Of a stretch of DNA of 64,000 nt, positions 1 through 8,915 are shown piece by piece. A program made the translations under genes and the position numbers. Position 1 is the stretch's first letter, and every line of letters begins with the position of its first letter. Source of the stretch: Paenibacillus riograndensis SBR5 (GTDB lineage: Bacteria > Bacillota > Bacilli > Paenibacillales > Paenibacillaceae); the NCBI RefSeq assembly GCF_000981585.1, contig NZ_LN831776.1, positions 7,197,216 to 7,261,215 on the forward strand, in the 5' to 3' direction. The notes under the pieces were generated by a model. That model was not told the DNA's origin. It searched no databases and saw only the letters and a program-made list of their open reading frames with translations.

Positions 1-717
1 TTAAAATTCAATCTGCAGCGTCTGCTTCACCGCCTGTACGGTAAGCAGCGCCTGCTGCAAATTCTGGTAGATCACATTGCCGACCACAACAGTATCACAC
101 AGCGCAGCAGCCTGCCCGGCTTCAGCCACGCCTGTAATCCCCCCGCCATAAAAAAGCTGGCTATGCTCCACAGTCTCTCTTACTGTGCGCACCGTATCCA
201 TGTCGCCGAATGCACCGCTATACTCCAGATAAATCACCGGCAGACTCATCAGCTTGTCCGCAATTTGTGCGTAAGCCGCTGCCCCTTCCCCGCTCAGCGA
301 GCTGTCAGCTCCTGTAAGGCGGGCTACGGAAGAATCGCCGTTCAATACGATGTAGCCTTCGGTTAGCAGCTGCTCCCACGGAATCAGACTCCCGTAGCGT
401 TCAATCGCCCGGCGGTGATGGCCCAATATCCAGTCGGTATCCGGGCTGTTCAGCACCATTGGAATCATATACAGATCAAAACCCGGCACTACTGCCTCTA
501 AATCCGAGATTTCCAGGGCACAGGGCAGCTCATACTGACGCACTCTGGCTAACAAAGCAACCGTATTTTCATAGGTCACTCCGGTGGAGCCTCCGACCAG
601 TATCGCATCCGTCCCCGACAGGCAGACCGCCTCCAGCTCACGGTCCCCCAGCTCACGGTCCGGGTCCAGCTTAAATACATGCCTCCATGGCTGTATCTTT
701 TGCCGCATTTCTATCAT
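1..717 (-). CDS. pcrB: Heptaprenylglyceryl phosphate synthase (PcrB)
   Basis: Cytoplasmic TIM-barrel prenyltransferase expected to join sn-glycerol-1-phosphate to a long prenyl diphosphate. The 238-residue length fits the family. Visible family motifs are HVFKLDPD (residues 13-20), a phosphate-binding GTDAILVGGSTG (35-46), YLEYSGAFGD (163-172), YGGGI (190-194) and VVVGNVIY (210-217). The ATG start has a GAGGA site about 9 nt upstream, and the stop codon is the first three bases of the window, so the gene is complete. In related Firmicutes pcrB precedes pcrA; that gene would lie outside the window. The archaeal-like GGGP synthases are the only close alternative; in Firmicutes the heptaprenyl substrate is the known one. 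Confidence 0.95.
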   Translation of the reverse strand: MIEMRQKIQPWRHVFKLDPDRELGDRELEAVCLSGTDAILVGGSTGVTYENTVALLARVRQYELPCALEISDLEAVVPGFDLYMIPMVLNSPDTDWILGHHRRAIERYGSLIPWEQLLTEGYIVLNGDSSVARLTGADSSLSGEGAAAYAQIADKLMSLPVIYLEYSGAFGDMDTVRTVRETVEHSQLFYGGGITGVAEAGQAAALCDTVVVGNVIYQNLQQALLTVQAVKQTLQIEF

Positions 718-898
718 CTTCGTCCATCCTCATTATTCAACCGACTTAGGTTCAAGCACCTGTTGGCTCAGGCTAATATTTCATGCCAAAAACACTTCCG
801 CTGCCGCAAAAGCTGTATCTCTAGTCTATGTCAGCACAGAGGGGGTGTCAATTTAAAGAACGGAAAAACACGAACATTTTTTCGCCTTTTGTTGCATC

Positions 899-1765
899 CT
901 AACGAAGCCCCTTGAACGTTCTTAAATCATCTTCAGAAACAAAGTCTGTATAGAAGCCGTCCACACCAAGGCGCGAGAGCTCCACGATTTCATTCTCCTC
1001 ATTAACCGTATTCACATAGACGCGGACTCCGGCCTTTTTCAGCTTTTGCACAAAGCTCTTGTTGGCCCGGTCGGACGGCATGGTGATGTCTACACCGCTC
1101 TCTTTTGCAAAATCGGTTACCTGCTCATCGCTGTCCTGCGATTGGTAGAGGGTATACAGCACTTCCGGAAAAACATGGACCTTATTGATTACACCCAGCA
1201 TGTCCTGATTGTAAATCTGCGGAACCACCCGTTCCAGCAAAGCCGGATCACGGCGCTCCGCAGCCTCGGTCAGCAGCCTAAACTGCTGTGTTACCCGTTC
1301 CGGGTTCGTCTCTTTCGTATCTGTAACGATATAGGCATCCGGATATGCCTGCATGAGATCTAGGATTTTATCAATATCCAGCGGAGAATAGATATCCAGG
1401 ATGGGACTGTTCATAAACTGGGCATATTCCAGCACAGTGCCTTGCTTGGCGGCAGGCAGTACCGTTTGCTGTCCCAGCAGCCTGCTCATATTTTTGGACC
1501 ACTCATGGCGGGCAACCAGCTGACCATCGCTCGTAAGCATTAAATCGGCCTCAAACACACGGGTTCCCTGCTCATAATTAGCCACAAAAGCTTCCAGAGT
1601 ATTCGTATACGCATGCCCATTGACGCCTCCCATAGCGTGGGCAACGATCCGGTGAGACAGAAAGCCGGCTGCCGGTTCTTTATCCCGGTCATCCAGTGTG
1701 ATCACCAGCAGAGAGATCAAAGCGAAAATCATGACGACTGTAGCAATAATCTTTGTGTTTTTCAT
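899..1765 (-). CDS. Membrane-anchored GDPD/PI-PLC-like phosphodiesterase
   Basis: A 288-residue protein with one N-terminal membrane segment (about residues 7-24) followed by a glycerophosphodiester phosphodiesterase-type barrel outside the cell. Seen: IVAHAMGG (40-47), NTLEAF (55-60), FEADLMLTSDG (71-81) and RHEW (86-89), which match the H...E-x-D core of the family; a later VYVNTVNEENEI and GVDGFYTDF complete the barrel. The usual HRG of the first motif is replaced by AHA, so the substrate may differ from glycerophosphodiesters. A longer frame runs to 1843, but the ATG at 1765 has an AAAGGAAA site and the terminator hairpin at 1807-1850 lies inside that extension, so the short start is chosen. 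Exact substrate is unknown. Confidence 0.85.
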   Translation of the reverse strand: MKNTKIIATVVMIFALISLLVITLDDRDKEPAAGFLSHRIVAHAMGGVNGHAYTNTLEAFVANYEQGTRVFEADLMLTSDGQLVARHEWSKNMSRLLGQQTVLPAAKQGTVLEYAQFMNSPILDIYSPLDIDKILDLMQAYPDAYIVTDTKETNPERVTQQFRLLTEAAERRDPALLERVVPQIYNQDMLGVINKVHVFPEVLYTLYQSQDSDEQVTDFAKESGVDITMPSDRANKSFVQKLKKAGVRVYVNTVNEENEIVELSRLGVDGFYTDFVSEDDLRTFKGLR

Positions 1766-1806
1766 AGATGCGGTTTCCTTTCCAACACATGGAGTAGAAA
1801 CAAAAA

Positions 1807-1850
1807 GAAACGGCTGTGTCTTTCCCGGATTCAAGGAAGGCAACCGTTTC
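1807..1850 (-). terminator. Rho-independent terminator after the WcaJ-like gene
   Basis: On the minus strand GAAACGGTTG pairs with CAGCCGTTTC (one G-U pair) and is followed by TTTTTG. It ends the glycan operon segment 34 nt after the stop of the phosphoglycosyltransferase and isolates it from the GDPD gene. Confidence 0.8.
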
Positions 1851-1883
1851 GGCAGTTAAGATTATTAGGAAACAACTATAAGT

Positions 1884-3284
1884 TCAGTAAGCATTTTTGA
1901 ATCCGTTGCGGATGGTTTTGAAAATAATCCGGATATCGAACAGCAGCGACCAGTTCTCGATATAGAAAATATCATGCTTGATCCGCTCTTCAATAGAGGT
2001 GTCACCACGGAGCCCGTTGCTCTGTGCCCAGCCGGTAATTCCCGGACGTACATGATGCTTGACCATATATTTCGGAATTTCACCGCGGAACTGCTCCACA
2101 AAGTAGGGACGTTCCGGTCGGGGGCCGACCACACTCATCTGGCCAAACAGCACGTTGAAAAATTGCGGCAGCTCATCCAGACTGGTCCTGCGGATAAAGG
2201 TACCGAACTTGGTCCGCCGGGGATCGACCGGAGTACTCCAGCCCGTATCTTCCACCCCTTCCTGCTGCATCTTCATAGAGCGGAACTTATACATCATGAA
2301 ATTGCGCCGGTTCAGCCCCACCCGCTCCTGCTTGAATATGACCGGACCCGGGGAAGTCAGACGCACACCCAGCGCCACAAGCAGCATCACAGGCGACAAA
2401 ATGATAATGGCGAACAGTGAGAAAAGAATATCAAAAGCACGTTTGGCCAGCTTATTGCCGGTCATATCCAGCGGAATGTCACGGACATTGATCATCGGCA
2501 TGCCGGCAAAATTATCAAAGTAAGGCCGGGCCGGCAAATAATCGAAGAAATCAGGAATAATCAGCGTCCGCACCCCGGCCTTCTCACAGGCGGCGATAAT
2601 CGCCGGGTATTTGGAATGGGCATCCAGCGGAAGGGCCAGGATCACCTCGTCCACCGGCAGCATTTCCAGCATCCCCGGCAGTTCATCCACGGTCCCCAGT
2701 ATCGGCTTGTAGCGCTGCTCTTCAATGTCATCCCATGTATGAAAATCATCCAGAAAACCAATGGTTTCATATCCCAGCTCCGGGTACTGCACCAGGTTGT
2801 TGTAAAATCTTTTACCCAACGTACCGGCACCTAGAATCAGGACAAACTGGCGGTTAAGGCCTTTTTCGCGCAGCGATTTCAGCATTTTCTTCAGCACATA
2901 GCGGTACAGCATAATAGAAAGGACGTTAAAACCCATATAGATCGCAAGGTATTGCCGGGATACGTCAATTTCCTTCAGAAAAAACATTAAGCCAAGCAGC
3001 ATAAAAACAGCCATGATATGGACCTGGAAAATCTTAAGGAACTCATCGACGAAACGCTTCTTGCGCTTTGGCAAATACAGCGAAAGTACAATCCCAATCA
3101 GTACGGCAATACCGCCGTAAATAAAACTCCAATACGCATAAGACTCAATGGGCAATGTCTCGGAGTATTCCAGCCAGCCGCTTCTGAACTTAAGCCACCA
3201 GGCGGCCAGAAAGGCCAACTGAATCACTAAAAAATCGGCAACCATATACAGCTGTGTTAAAAACCTCTGATTACGGCGAATCAT
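1884..3284 (-). CDS. Undecaprenyl-phosphate hexose-1-phosphate transferase, WcaJ type
   Basis: Polyprenyl glycosylphosphotransferase of 466 residues expected to start glycan synthesis by moving a sugar-1-phosphate from a nucleotide sugar to undecaprenyl phosphate at the inner membrane face. The N-terminal half has four membrane helices (roughly residues 8-120), then a Rossmann-like CoA-binding-type domain (LILGAGTLGKRFYN near 148-162), another helix near 283-310, and the catalytic bacterial sugar transferase domain with FKQERVGLN, MYKFRSM, RRTSLDELPQFFNVL, MSVVGPRPERP and HHVRPGITGWAQ. The start overlaps the upstream GT2 stop by 4 nt (ATGA) with GAGGTGA ahead, so the two are co-translated. 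The transferred sugar (glucose or galactose) cannot be told from sequence. Confidence 0.93.
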   Translation of the reverse strand: MIRRNQRFLTQLYMVADFLVIQLAFLAAWWLKFRSGWLEYSETLPIESYAYWSFIYGGIAVLIGIVLSLYLPKRKKRFVDEFLKIFQVHIMAVFMLLGLMFFLKEIDVSRQYLAIYMGFNVLSIMLYRYVLKKMLKSLREKGLNRQFVLILGAGTLGKRFYNNLVQYPELGYETIGFLDDFHTWDDIEEQRYKPILGTVDELPGMLEMLPVDEVILALPLDAHSKYPAIIAACEKAGVRTLIIPDFFDYLPARPYFDNFAGMPMINVRDIPLDMTGNKLAKRAFDILFSLFAIIILSPVMLLVALGVRLTSPGPVIFKQERVGLNRRNFMMYKFRSMKMQQEGVEDTGWSTPVDPRRTKFGTFIRRTSLDELPQFFNVLFGQMSVVGPRPERPYFVEQFRGEIPKYMVKHHVRPGITGWAQSNGLRGDTSIEERIKHDIFYIENWSLLFDIRIIFKTIRNGFKNAY

Positions 3285-4234
3285 AATCTCACCTCAGCAT
3301 TCGATTCCGTTCTTGAACCCGCTTCTGCGGTACTTGTAAGAGTCTGCGCCGGGGACGGTGCAGTCCGGGGACGGATCAGGGCATTACGCACCAGAGAAAG
3401 TGCGAACTTCACGCCCACTCCCGCATACACCGCTCCATTTATCATACTGTTGTACCGCTTGCTATAATGCTTGCGGTGAAATAAAATCATCGCCCGATGA
3501 AACTCATAGACGATCTTGAACGGCCTGCGCCGCGCGCTGCCGCCCTTCAAATGTATGATGGACGTCTGCGGATAATAATAGATTCCCCATCCGGCCTCCT
3601 TAATCCGGAAGCACCAATCCAAATCCTCACCGTACATAAAAAAGTCCTCATCCAATCCGCCCACCTGCTCAATCGTCTCCCGCCGCAGCAGCATAAACGC
3701 TCCGACCAGACAATCTACAGGATAATCCTGATCAGGATCAAGGTAACCTAACTGATAGCCATTGAATCGCGGCCGGTCCGGGAACAGCTTACTGAAGCCG
3801 AAAGCATAATAGAAGGAAGCAGAAGGCGTAGGGAATCCCCGCTTGCAGGCCTTATCCAGCGAACCATCCGGCAAAATCACCTTACAGCCCGAAGCTCCAA
3901 GATCCGGCCGGCCGTCCATAAAGGAGATCATCGTCTGCAGCGTGTCCTTCAACACGACCGTATCCGAATTCAGCAGCAGCACATACCGGCCTGAAGCCAC
4001 CTCCATCCCCTGATTATTGGCACGGGCATACCCGACATTCTCAGAGTTGGCAATCAGCATCACACCGGGAAATTCCCGGCTAATCCGCTCAACCGAGTCA
4101 TCCCGCGAGTTATTATCTATCAGAATAATTTCGTAGACAAAATTAGTTTCCGAATCATATACCGACCTCAGACAATCCATCGTCAGGCGGCATGTGTTGT
4201 AATTTAGCACAATAATACTGACATCTACACTCAC
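3281..4234 (-). CDS. Family 2 glycosyltransferase (rhamnosyltransferase-like)
   Basis: GT-A fold transferase of 317 residues acting on a growing lipid-linked glycan. Seen: VSIIVLNYNT at the N-terminus, ILIDNNSRDDS, the LLLNSDTVV metal-site region, VDCLVGAFMLLRRE, and FFMYGEDLDWCFRIKEAGW, the acceptor/base region typical of the WbbL/RfbF rhamnosyltransferase type. The frame is open 39 nt further upstream, but a GTG at 4234 with AGGAG 8 nt before it is the best start. Translationally coupled to the WcaJ-like gene through a 4-nt overlap. With a dTDP-rhamnose pathway in the same locus, rhamnose is a likely donor sugar, by inference. Confidence 0.9.
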   Translation of the reverse strand: MSVDVSIIVLNYNTCRLTMDCLRSVYDSETNFVYEIILIDNNSRDDSVERISREFPGVMLIANSENVGYARANNQGMEVASGRYVLLLNSDTVVLKDTLQTMISFMDGRPDLGASGCKVILPDGSLDKACKRGFPTPSASFYYAFGFSKLFPDRPRFNGYQLGYLDPDQDYPVDCLVGAFMLLRRETIEQVGGLDEDFFMYGEDLDWCFRIKEAGWGIYYYPQTSIIHLKGGSARRRPFKIVYEFHRAMILFHRKHYSKRYNSMINGAVYAGVGVKFALSLVRNALIRPRTAPSPAQTLTSTAEAGSRTESNAEVRL

Positions 4235-4285
4235 TGCAATACTCTCCTGACAAATATAGTAATCTAACGACAATTATTATAACAC

Positions 4286-4326
4286 AAAAACCTCCCTGAT
4301 AGGCGCAGCCTGTGTGGGAGGTTTTT
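4286..4326 (-). terminator. Bidirectional-looking intrinsic terminator
   Basis: AAAAACCTCCC at 4286-4295 pairs with GGGAGGTTTTT at 4316-4326; on the minus strand the stem ends in a T run. It closes the upstream GT2 transcript (4402-5487) and separates it from the GT2/WcaJ pair. Confidence 0.88.
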
Positions 4327-4401
4327 GCAGAGTGATTTGTTAAGAAACTATTTCCTGATTGTTACTGCTGTTTACGTAACTGCCAACCTTCACTACTAAA
4401 G

Positions 4402-5487
4402 TTATCTTTCCACTGCCTTGTTACCTTGGCTGGTTTTACCTGCTCTGAGGCTCTTAACCTTCGCCTGAATATACTTCCGTTTTTGCTTTAGATTCCGTCT
4501 CTGTGCCCAAAATGAACCCCAGGCTCTAATTAGCTTTGGTTCTCTTAAAAGCATATATCCGTGCGCTGCGGCCTCGTAGGGCAGAGAATAGAGAAAAGTC
4601 GAAAACAACGTGCGCGCAGGCTCGTTTTTATAGATCATTTTATAACGGTTAATATAAGAATTTCTCCGGATGAACATCGGCTTGCTGTCGCGGCCCGACG
4701 TTTTCCAGCCCCGCTCATGGTAGCCGACCGCCTCTGCATCGTAGTAGGCCAGCCAGCCGAATAGCTCTGCCCGCCAAGCCACATCCACATCTTCCTTATA
4801 TGCAAAAAAATCCGCATCAAAAAACTCGCCATTCACGCTGATATCCTCAATCATCCGGCGGGAATACATCGCCGCTGCACCAGACACCCCGAATACAACT
4901 CCTGATTCCGGCCACTGCGCAGCAGGCTCTCCGGCTCCACGGTCAAAGGCGCGCCGCGCCCTGTTCATCCGCAGTCCTGTACTGTCTACGAGGGAGTGAT
5001 CCGCTTTTAACAAAAGCTTGCCTGTGGCACTGCCGATCCGGGGGTCGGCTTCCATCCCCGCAATCAGGCGGGAGATATAATCAGGTTCCAGCGTCAGATC
5101 CGGGTTAAGGACCAGTACATAATCTGTATCCGTAGCCGCAATAGCCTGATTGTGAGCGGGGGCGAAGCCGGTGTTGATGTCGTTTTCCAAAAGAGTCAGG
5201 GAAGGAACATGTACCTTCGACTTCAAGCCACCGTCCGCCCCGCCTTCCAGTTGCTGTGCTGAATGGGCTTGCGCGGCGAGTGTATCGCTGAACGCTCTCA
5301 CCCTGCCCGCGCAGCCGTCTGCCGAGGCATTGTCTACCACAACGATCTGCTGGACGGGATAGTCCTGGGCATACACTGCGGTCAGACAATCCACAATGTC
5401 ATCTGCGCTGTTATAGGTAACAATGTGTACGCTTACTGTTTTGTTGTTGATTTTATTACTGATGCTGCTATTGAATTTGTTGTTCAT
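4402..5487 (-). CDS. Family 2 glycosyltransferase
   Basis: A 361-residue GT2 enzyme. Seen: VSVHIVTYNSADDIVDCL (19-36), QQIVVVDNASADG, NTGFAPAHNQAI, YVLVLNPDLTLEPDYI, a central VSGAAAMYSRRMIE and FFAYKEDVDVAWRAELFGW, the same fold and acceptor-site layout as the neighbour at 3281. A lysine/arginine-rich C-terminus (RRNLKQKRKY onwards) may sit at the membrane surface. The ATG at 5487 has CGAGGTC as its ribosome binding site. It is flanked by terminators on both sides (4286-4326 downstream, 5709-5745 upstream), so it seems to be transcribed alone. Donor and linkage are unknown. Confidence 0.9.
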   Translation of the reverse strand: MNNKFNSSISNKINNKTVSVHIVTYNSADDIVDCLTAVYAQDYPVQQIVVVDNASADGCAGRVRAFSDTLAAQAHSAQQLEGGADGGLKSKVHVPSLTLLENDINTGFAPAHNQAIAATDTDYVLVLNPDLTLEPDYISRLIAGMEADPRIGSATGKLLLKADHSLVDSTGLRMNRARRAFDRGAGEPAAQWPESGVVFGVSGAAAMYSRRMIEDISVNGEFFDADFFAYKEDVDVAWRAELFGWLAYYDAEAVGYHERGWKTSGRDSKPMFIRRNSYINRYKMIYKNEPARTLFSTFLYSLPYEAAAHGYMLLREPKLIRAWGSFWAQRRNLKQKRKYIQAKVKSLRAGKTSQGNKAVER

Positions 5488-5708
5488 AAGTGACCTCGAG
5501 TTTTGGTTTTTAAGAGGTACTGGGCGGTCCGAAGACTGAACAGCTACACTCCATTATACCGAAAACAAGAAGGGGCGGCTATGTGGACTTGTAGCAGGAA
5601 TCCATTCACTTACCACCACTCCACAAGGAGCCAGGACGCTTGCTCATGAAACGCCGTTCCATTCTTCAAAGAAGCAGCAATAATTCATACGCAAAAGTAT
5701 ATTTTCAC

Positions 5709-5745
5709 AAAAAAACTCCCAACCCGCCAGTCGCGGTTCAGGAGT
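5709..5745 (-). terminator. Terminator after rfbD
   Basis: On the minus strand CTCCTGAACCGC pairs imperfectly with GCGGGTTGGGAG and is followed by seven T residues. It sits 22 nt beyond the rfbD stop codon. Confidence 0.8.
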
Positions 5746-5766
5746 CTCCGAAATTAGTGATATAAA

Positions 5767-6636
5767 TTATTTTAGCTCAAACAAAAAATCTCTCAATCCT
5801 TCACGCCATGGCCGTATATCCTGAAATCCGTTCGTCCGGATGGCCAAGTGCTCCATTACCGAATACTGAGGGCGTGGTGCTGGACGTGGAAACTGCTCGG
5901 TTGAACATGGCTCCAGCTTGGCAGTAAACTTCAGCCCCAAGATGTCCTCTGCTTCAGCGAAGATCGCCTGTGTGAACTCATACCAGGTACAGAACTCCGT
6001 ATTCGAAGCATGGTAAATGCCGTATTTCTCGGTCTGAATAAGCTCAAGCAGAAAGTTAGCCAAATCAACGGTGTACGTCGGTGAGCCCTTTTGGTCGTCC
6101 ACCACCTGCAGCAGCGGCTTCTCCTGCCCCAGCTTCAGCATGGTTTTGACAAAATTGTTGCCATATTTGCCGTATACCCAGGAAGTGCGAACGATAAAAA
6201 ACTTGGAGGATAAGGACTGTACCAAGACTTCTCCAGCCCGCTTCGACTTGCCGTAGATGCTCTGTGGATCGGTATTATCATATTCATGGTATGGCTGAGT
6301 GCCCATGCCGTCAAAAACATAATCTGTACTGATGTACACCAGCTTTGCCCCCGCCTTCTCAGCAGCAAGCGCCACATTCCGGCTGCCGGTGGCATTGATC
6401 AGATACGCCGCATCTATGTCTGTCTCAGCAACATCTACCGCAGTATGAGCAGCACAGTGAATGACAGCATCCGGTGCGAATCCACCAATGATCTCCACAC
6501 ATTGATCGAGATCGGTAATATCCATCTCCTGACGGTCGCAGCCCAGAACCTCATGACCCTGCGCTTGAAGCAAAAGCACCAAATCCTGACCCAACTGCCC
6601 GGCTGAGCCTGTAACAAGCACCTTCATCTTTGGCAT
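5767..6636 (-). CDS. rfbD: dTDP-4-dehydrorhamnose reductase
   Basis: Last step of dTDP-L-rhamnose synthesis: NADPH-dependent reduction of dTDP-4-dehydro-L-rhamnose. A 289-residue SDR of normal length with the Rossmann motif VTGSAGQLGQDL (residues 7-18), VIHCAAHTAVD, VYISTDYVFDG, the catalytic YGKSKRAGE pair (Tyr and Lys), RTSWVYG and DDQKGSPTYTVDLA. Its ATG overlaps the rfbB stop by one base (TAATG) behind a GGGGGA site, so both are made together; a second in-frame ATG three codons on is possible. Base composition is backbone-like, unlike the AT-rich genes beyond rfbB. Confidence 0.96.
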   Translation of the reverse strand: MPKMKVLVTGSAGQLGQDLVLLLQAQGHEVLGCDRQEMDITDLDQCVEIIGGFAPDAVIHCAAHTAVDVAETDIDAAYLINATGSRNVALAAEKAGAKLVYISTDYVFDGMGTQPYHEYDNTDPQSIYGKSKRAGEVLVQSLSSKFFIVRTSWVYGKYGNNFVKTMLKLGQEKPLLQVVDDQKGSPTYTVDLANFLLELIQTEKYGIYHASNTEFCTWYEFTQAIFAEAEDILGLKFTAKLEPCSTEQFPRPAPRPQYSVMEHLAIRTNGFQDIRPWREGLRDFLFELK

Positions 6637-7658
6637 TACAGCGAATCCCCCAGACGGCTGCCGTACTGGAGCTCAGCATATTTCTGGTACTCACCAGATT
6701 GTATGCGGGTCCACCATTCCTGGTTATTCAGATACCACTGGATTGTTTCCTTAATCCCCGTTTCAAAAGTATGCTTAGGCTTCCAGCCCAGCTCTCTCGT
6801 GATTTTGGTTGGATCAATGCCATAGCGGCGGTCATGCCCGGGACGGTCCTGAACATAGGTGATCAGCGAGTCCGGTTTGCCCAGTTCCTGCAGCACCGTC
6901 TTTACAATATGAACATTTGTGCGCTCGTTGTTCCCGCCAATGTTGTACACTTCGCCATTCACACCTTCATGAATAACCAGATCAATCGCACTGCAGTGAT
7001 CCTCAACATACAGCCAGTCACGGATATTCATTCCATCACCATACACCGGCAGTGCCTGATCCGCCAAAGCCCGCGAAATCATCAGCGGAATCAGCTTCTC
7101 AGGGAACTGGTAGGGACCGTAGTTATTGGAGCAGCGGGTGATATTCACCGGCAGACCAAATGTCTCATGATAAGCACGCACCAGCAAATCCCCTCCCGCC
7201 TTGCTGGCGGAATACGGACTGTTCGGAGTAAGCGGCGTTTCTTCCGTAAACAGGCCAGTCGCCCCAAGCGTTCCATACACCTCATCTGTGGAGACCTGAA
7301 CAAACTTGGTCACGTTATATTTTTTGGCCGCATCCAAAAGCACTTGCGTCCCCAGCACATTCGTCTTCACAAACACATCGGGTTCCAAAATACTCCGGTC
7401 CACATGCGACTCCGCCGCAAAGTTGACCACAACATCAACGCCCTGGCTGAACAGCACATCCATCGCCTGTACATCCGTGATATCAGCCTTGGCAAACGTA
7501 TAATTCGGATGATTCTCAATCGACTTCAAATTTTCCAGATTGCCTGCATAAGTAAGTGCATCTACATTGATGATTTTGTACTCCGGATGTTGCTGCAGCA
7601 TGTAAATTACAAAATTGCTGCCGATAAAGCCGGCCCCGCCGGTAACTAGCAGTTTCAT
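6636..7658 (-). CDS. rfbB: dTDP-glucose 4,6-dehydratase
   Basis: Second step of dTDP-L-rhamnose synthesis: NAD+-dependent conversion of dTDP-glucose to dTDP-4-dehydro-6-deoxyglucose. Motifs: LLVTGGAGFIGSNF near the N-terminus, NFAAESHVDRSI, VSTDEVYG, PYSASKAGGD with the catalytic Tyr and Lys, RCSNNYGPYQFPEKLIPL, and YGDGMNIRDWLYVEDH. The frame opens at a GTG at 7670, but the ATG at 7658 has AAGGTGGG at good distance and gives 340 residues, the family norm. Followed directly by rfbD. The rfbA and rfbC partners are about 20 kb away on the other strand. Confidence 0.96.
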   Translation of the reverse strand: MKLLVTGGAGFIGSNFVIYMLQQHPEYKIINVDALTYAGNLENLKSIENHPNYTFAKADITDVQAMDVLFSQGVDVVVNFAAESHVDRSILEPDVFVKTNVLGTQVLLDAAKKYNVTKFVQVSTDEVYGTLGATGLFTEETPLTPNSPYSASKAGGDLLVRAYHETFGLPVNITRCSNNYGPYQFPEKLIPLMISRALADQALPVYGDGMNIRDWLYVEDHCSAIDLVIHEGVNGEVYNIGGNNERTNVHIVKTVLQELGKPDSLITYVQDRPGHDRRYGIDPTKITRELGWKPKHTFETGIKETIQWYLNNQEWWTRIQSGEYQKYAELQYGSRLGDSL

Positions 7659-7799
7659 GTGTTTACCCACCTTTTATTTTAATAACATTAATAGTTTCAA
7701 GTTCAGTATCCTTTAATAAAGTTCACTTCATTTCATTCATAAAGGATTATTCCATAATATGCTACAGTTATAGTGTATGTAATGGTATTAGACCACTTG

Positions 7800-7984
7800 A
7801 ACTTGAATTTAATACCTAGGTGTTGAAGTGAATTTATTCTGGCAATAGGTCGAATGGTTATGATCTTAGACAAGCCCACACCCATCATGCTGATGAAATC
7901 CATCTCTTTCTTCATGAACATCCTAGGCTTCAACTGCCTTTTTATGCAAGAGCGCCCAGAACCAAATCCGAAATTGGAGTTTGA
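7800..7984 (+). pseudogene. Decayed IS630-family transposase fragment
   Basis: Read on the plus strand, 7862-7984 encodes ...HHADEIHLFLHEHPRLQL followed by PFYARAPRTKSEIGV and a stop. This matches the end of IS630-type DDE transposases (HHA..i..FL..HPRLQL.FLP.YAPELNPIE.vW). The preceding MVMILDK (for MVLDN) lies in a neighbouring frame, so at least one frameshift and several substitutions have accumulated. No terminal repeats were identified. The 279-nt open frame on the opposite strand (7733-8011) is best explained as an antisense shadow of this relic. It lies exactly at the left GC boundary of the AT-rich block. Confidence 0.68.
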
Positions 7985-7997
7985 ATATCCATAGAAC

Positions 7998-8915
7998 CTA
8001 GACATAATCAATTAAAATGAGAAATTTAAATAGCTGATTTTCTAAAAACGAATTTCGATATAGCTTTGATTTTTGAAGAAACTGATATTTCTCTCTTATT
8101 GATTTTCGATCTTGAATAAATAATTGTAGTTGATCGAGTTTCTCAGCATCTAATAATTCAACATAGGTCTTGTTAAACTCCACTGCTTGCTTTTTCAAAA
8201 GCTTATGACCTGAATGGTTACGAAAGCTTCTCCATTTACTCCGCAACTCGTGAAGAATAGTTCGATGACCACCTATAACATTATTGTTATGCTGCCTATA
8301 ATAAATCGTTGGCCGCTCGTCATAATATACTTTGCCAAATGCAGATACACATAGGTAGACCCACCAATCATGCATTTGAAGGTTTTCCATATTAACTGTT
8401 TTAGAGACAATTAAGTCTCTTGCTGCTTTATTAATAGCCATGGTTGCACCTACAGCAATATTTTGAACTATAGCATTGTAGAAGTGTGGATCCTTTTTCG
8501 GAGGAGCCGGCCATACTTTAATCGGACTAAGATTTTGATCTGCTAGCATTGTAGGTGAGAAGTACATTCCAGCCGTATCACATAAATGCAAAAGCTGCAC
8601 CGATCTTTCAACTTTATCATTCATCCAAACATCATCTTGATCACAAAAACAAAAATATGATGCATCTAAGTCAGCTGAATGCATTAAATTAAAAAAACTT
8701 TGGATAACCCCTACATTACTACCTTTAATGAAGCGAAACTTGTCAGGATACATACCCATAAACTTCTGAATTATGAGTACAGTGTTATCGCTTGAACCAT
8801 CGTCACGAATAAGGATGACTATATTATGATAGGTTTGTTGTAATATACTCTTAAGCTGTTCTTCAATATATGCTTCGCCATTATATGTCGACATCAGAAC
8901 TTGTACTTTATCCAT
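7998..8915 (-). CDS. Family 2 glycosyltransferase, rhamnosyltransferase-like
   Basis: A 305-residue GT2 enzyme with VQVLMSTYNGEAYIEEQL, VILIRDDGSSDNT, FCFCDQDDVWMNDKVE (donor/metal site), a central MAINKAARDLI and HDWWVYLCVSAFGKV, YYRQHNNNVIGG; this layout is typical of alpha-rhamnosyl transferases that use dTDP-rhamnose. The frame continues 132 nt upstream, but the ATG at 8915 with AGGTGGG immediately ahead starts right at the conserved strand and is preferred. AT-rich, unlike rfbB and rfbD downstream. It is flanked by transposase relics on both sides. Confidence 0.88.
   Translation of the reverse strand: MDKVQVLMSTYNGEAYIEEQLKSILQQTYHNIVILIRDDGSSDNTVLIIQKFMGMYPDKFRFIKGSNVGVIQSFFNLMHSADLDASYFCFCDQDDVWMNDKVERSVQLLHLCDTAGMYFSPTMLADQNLSPIKVWPAPPKKDPHFYNAIVQNIAVGATMAINKAARDLIVSKTVNMENLQMHDWWVYLCVSAFGKVYYDERPTIYYRQHNNNVIGGHRTILHELRSKWRSFRNHSGHKLLKKQAVEFNKTYVELLDAEKLDQLQLFIQDRKSIREKYQFLQKSKLYRNSFLENQLFKFLILIDYV

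Noticed and set aside
6630..7649. 339-codon open frame on the plus strand
   Set aside because: Antisense shadow of rfbB.
7733..8011. 92-codon open frame on the minus strand
   Set aside because: No ribosome site or family likeness, and the plus strand beneath it reads as a decayed IS630 transposase.
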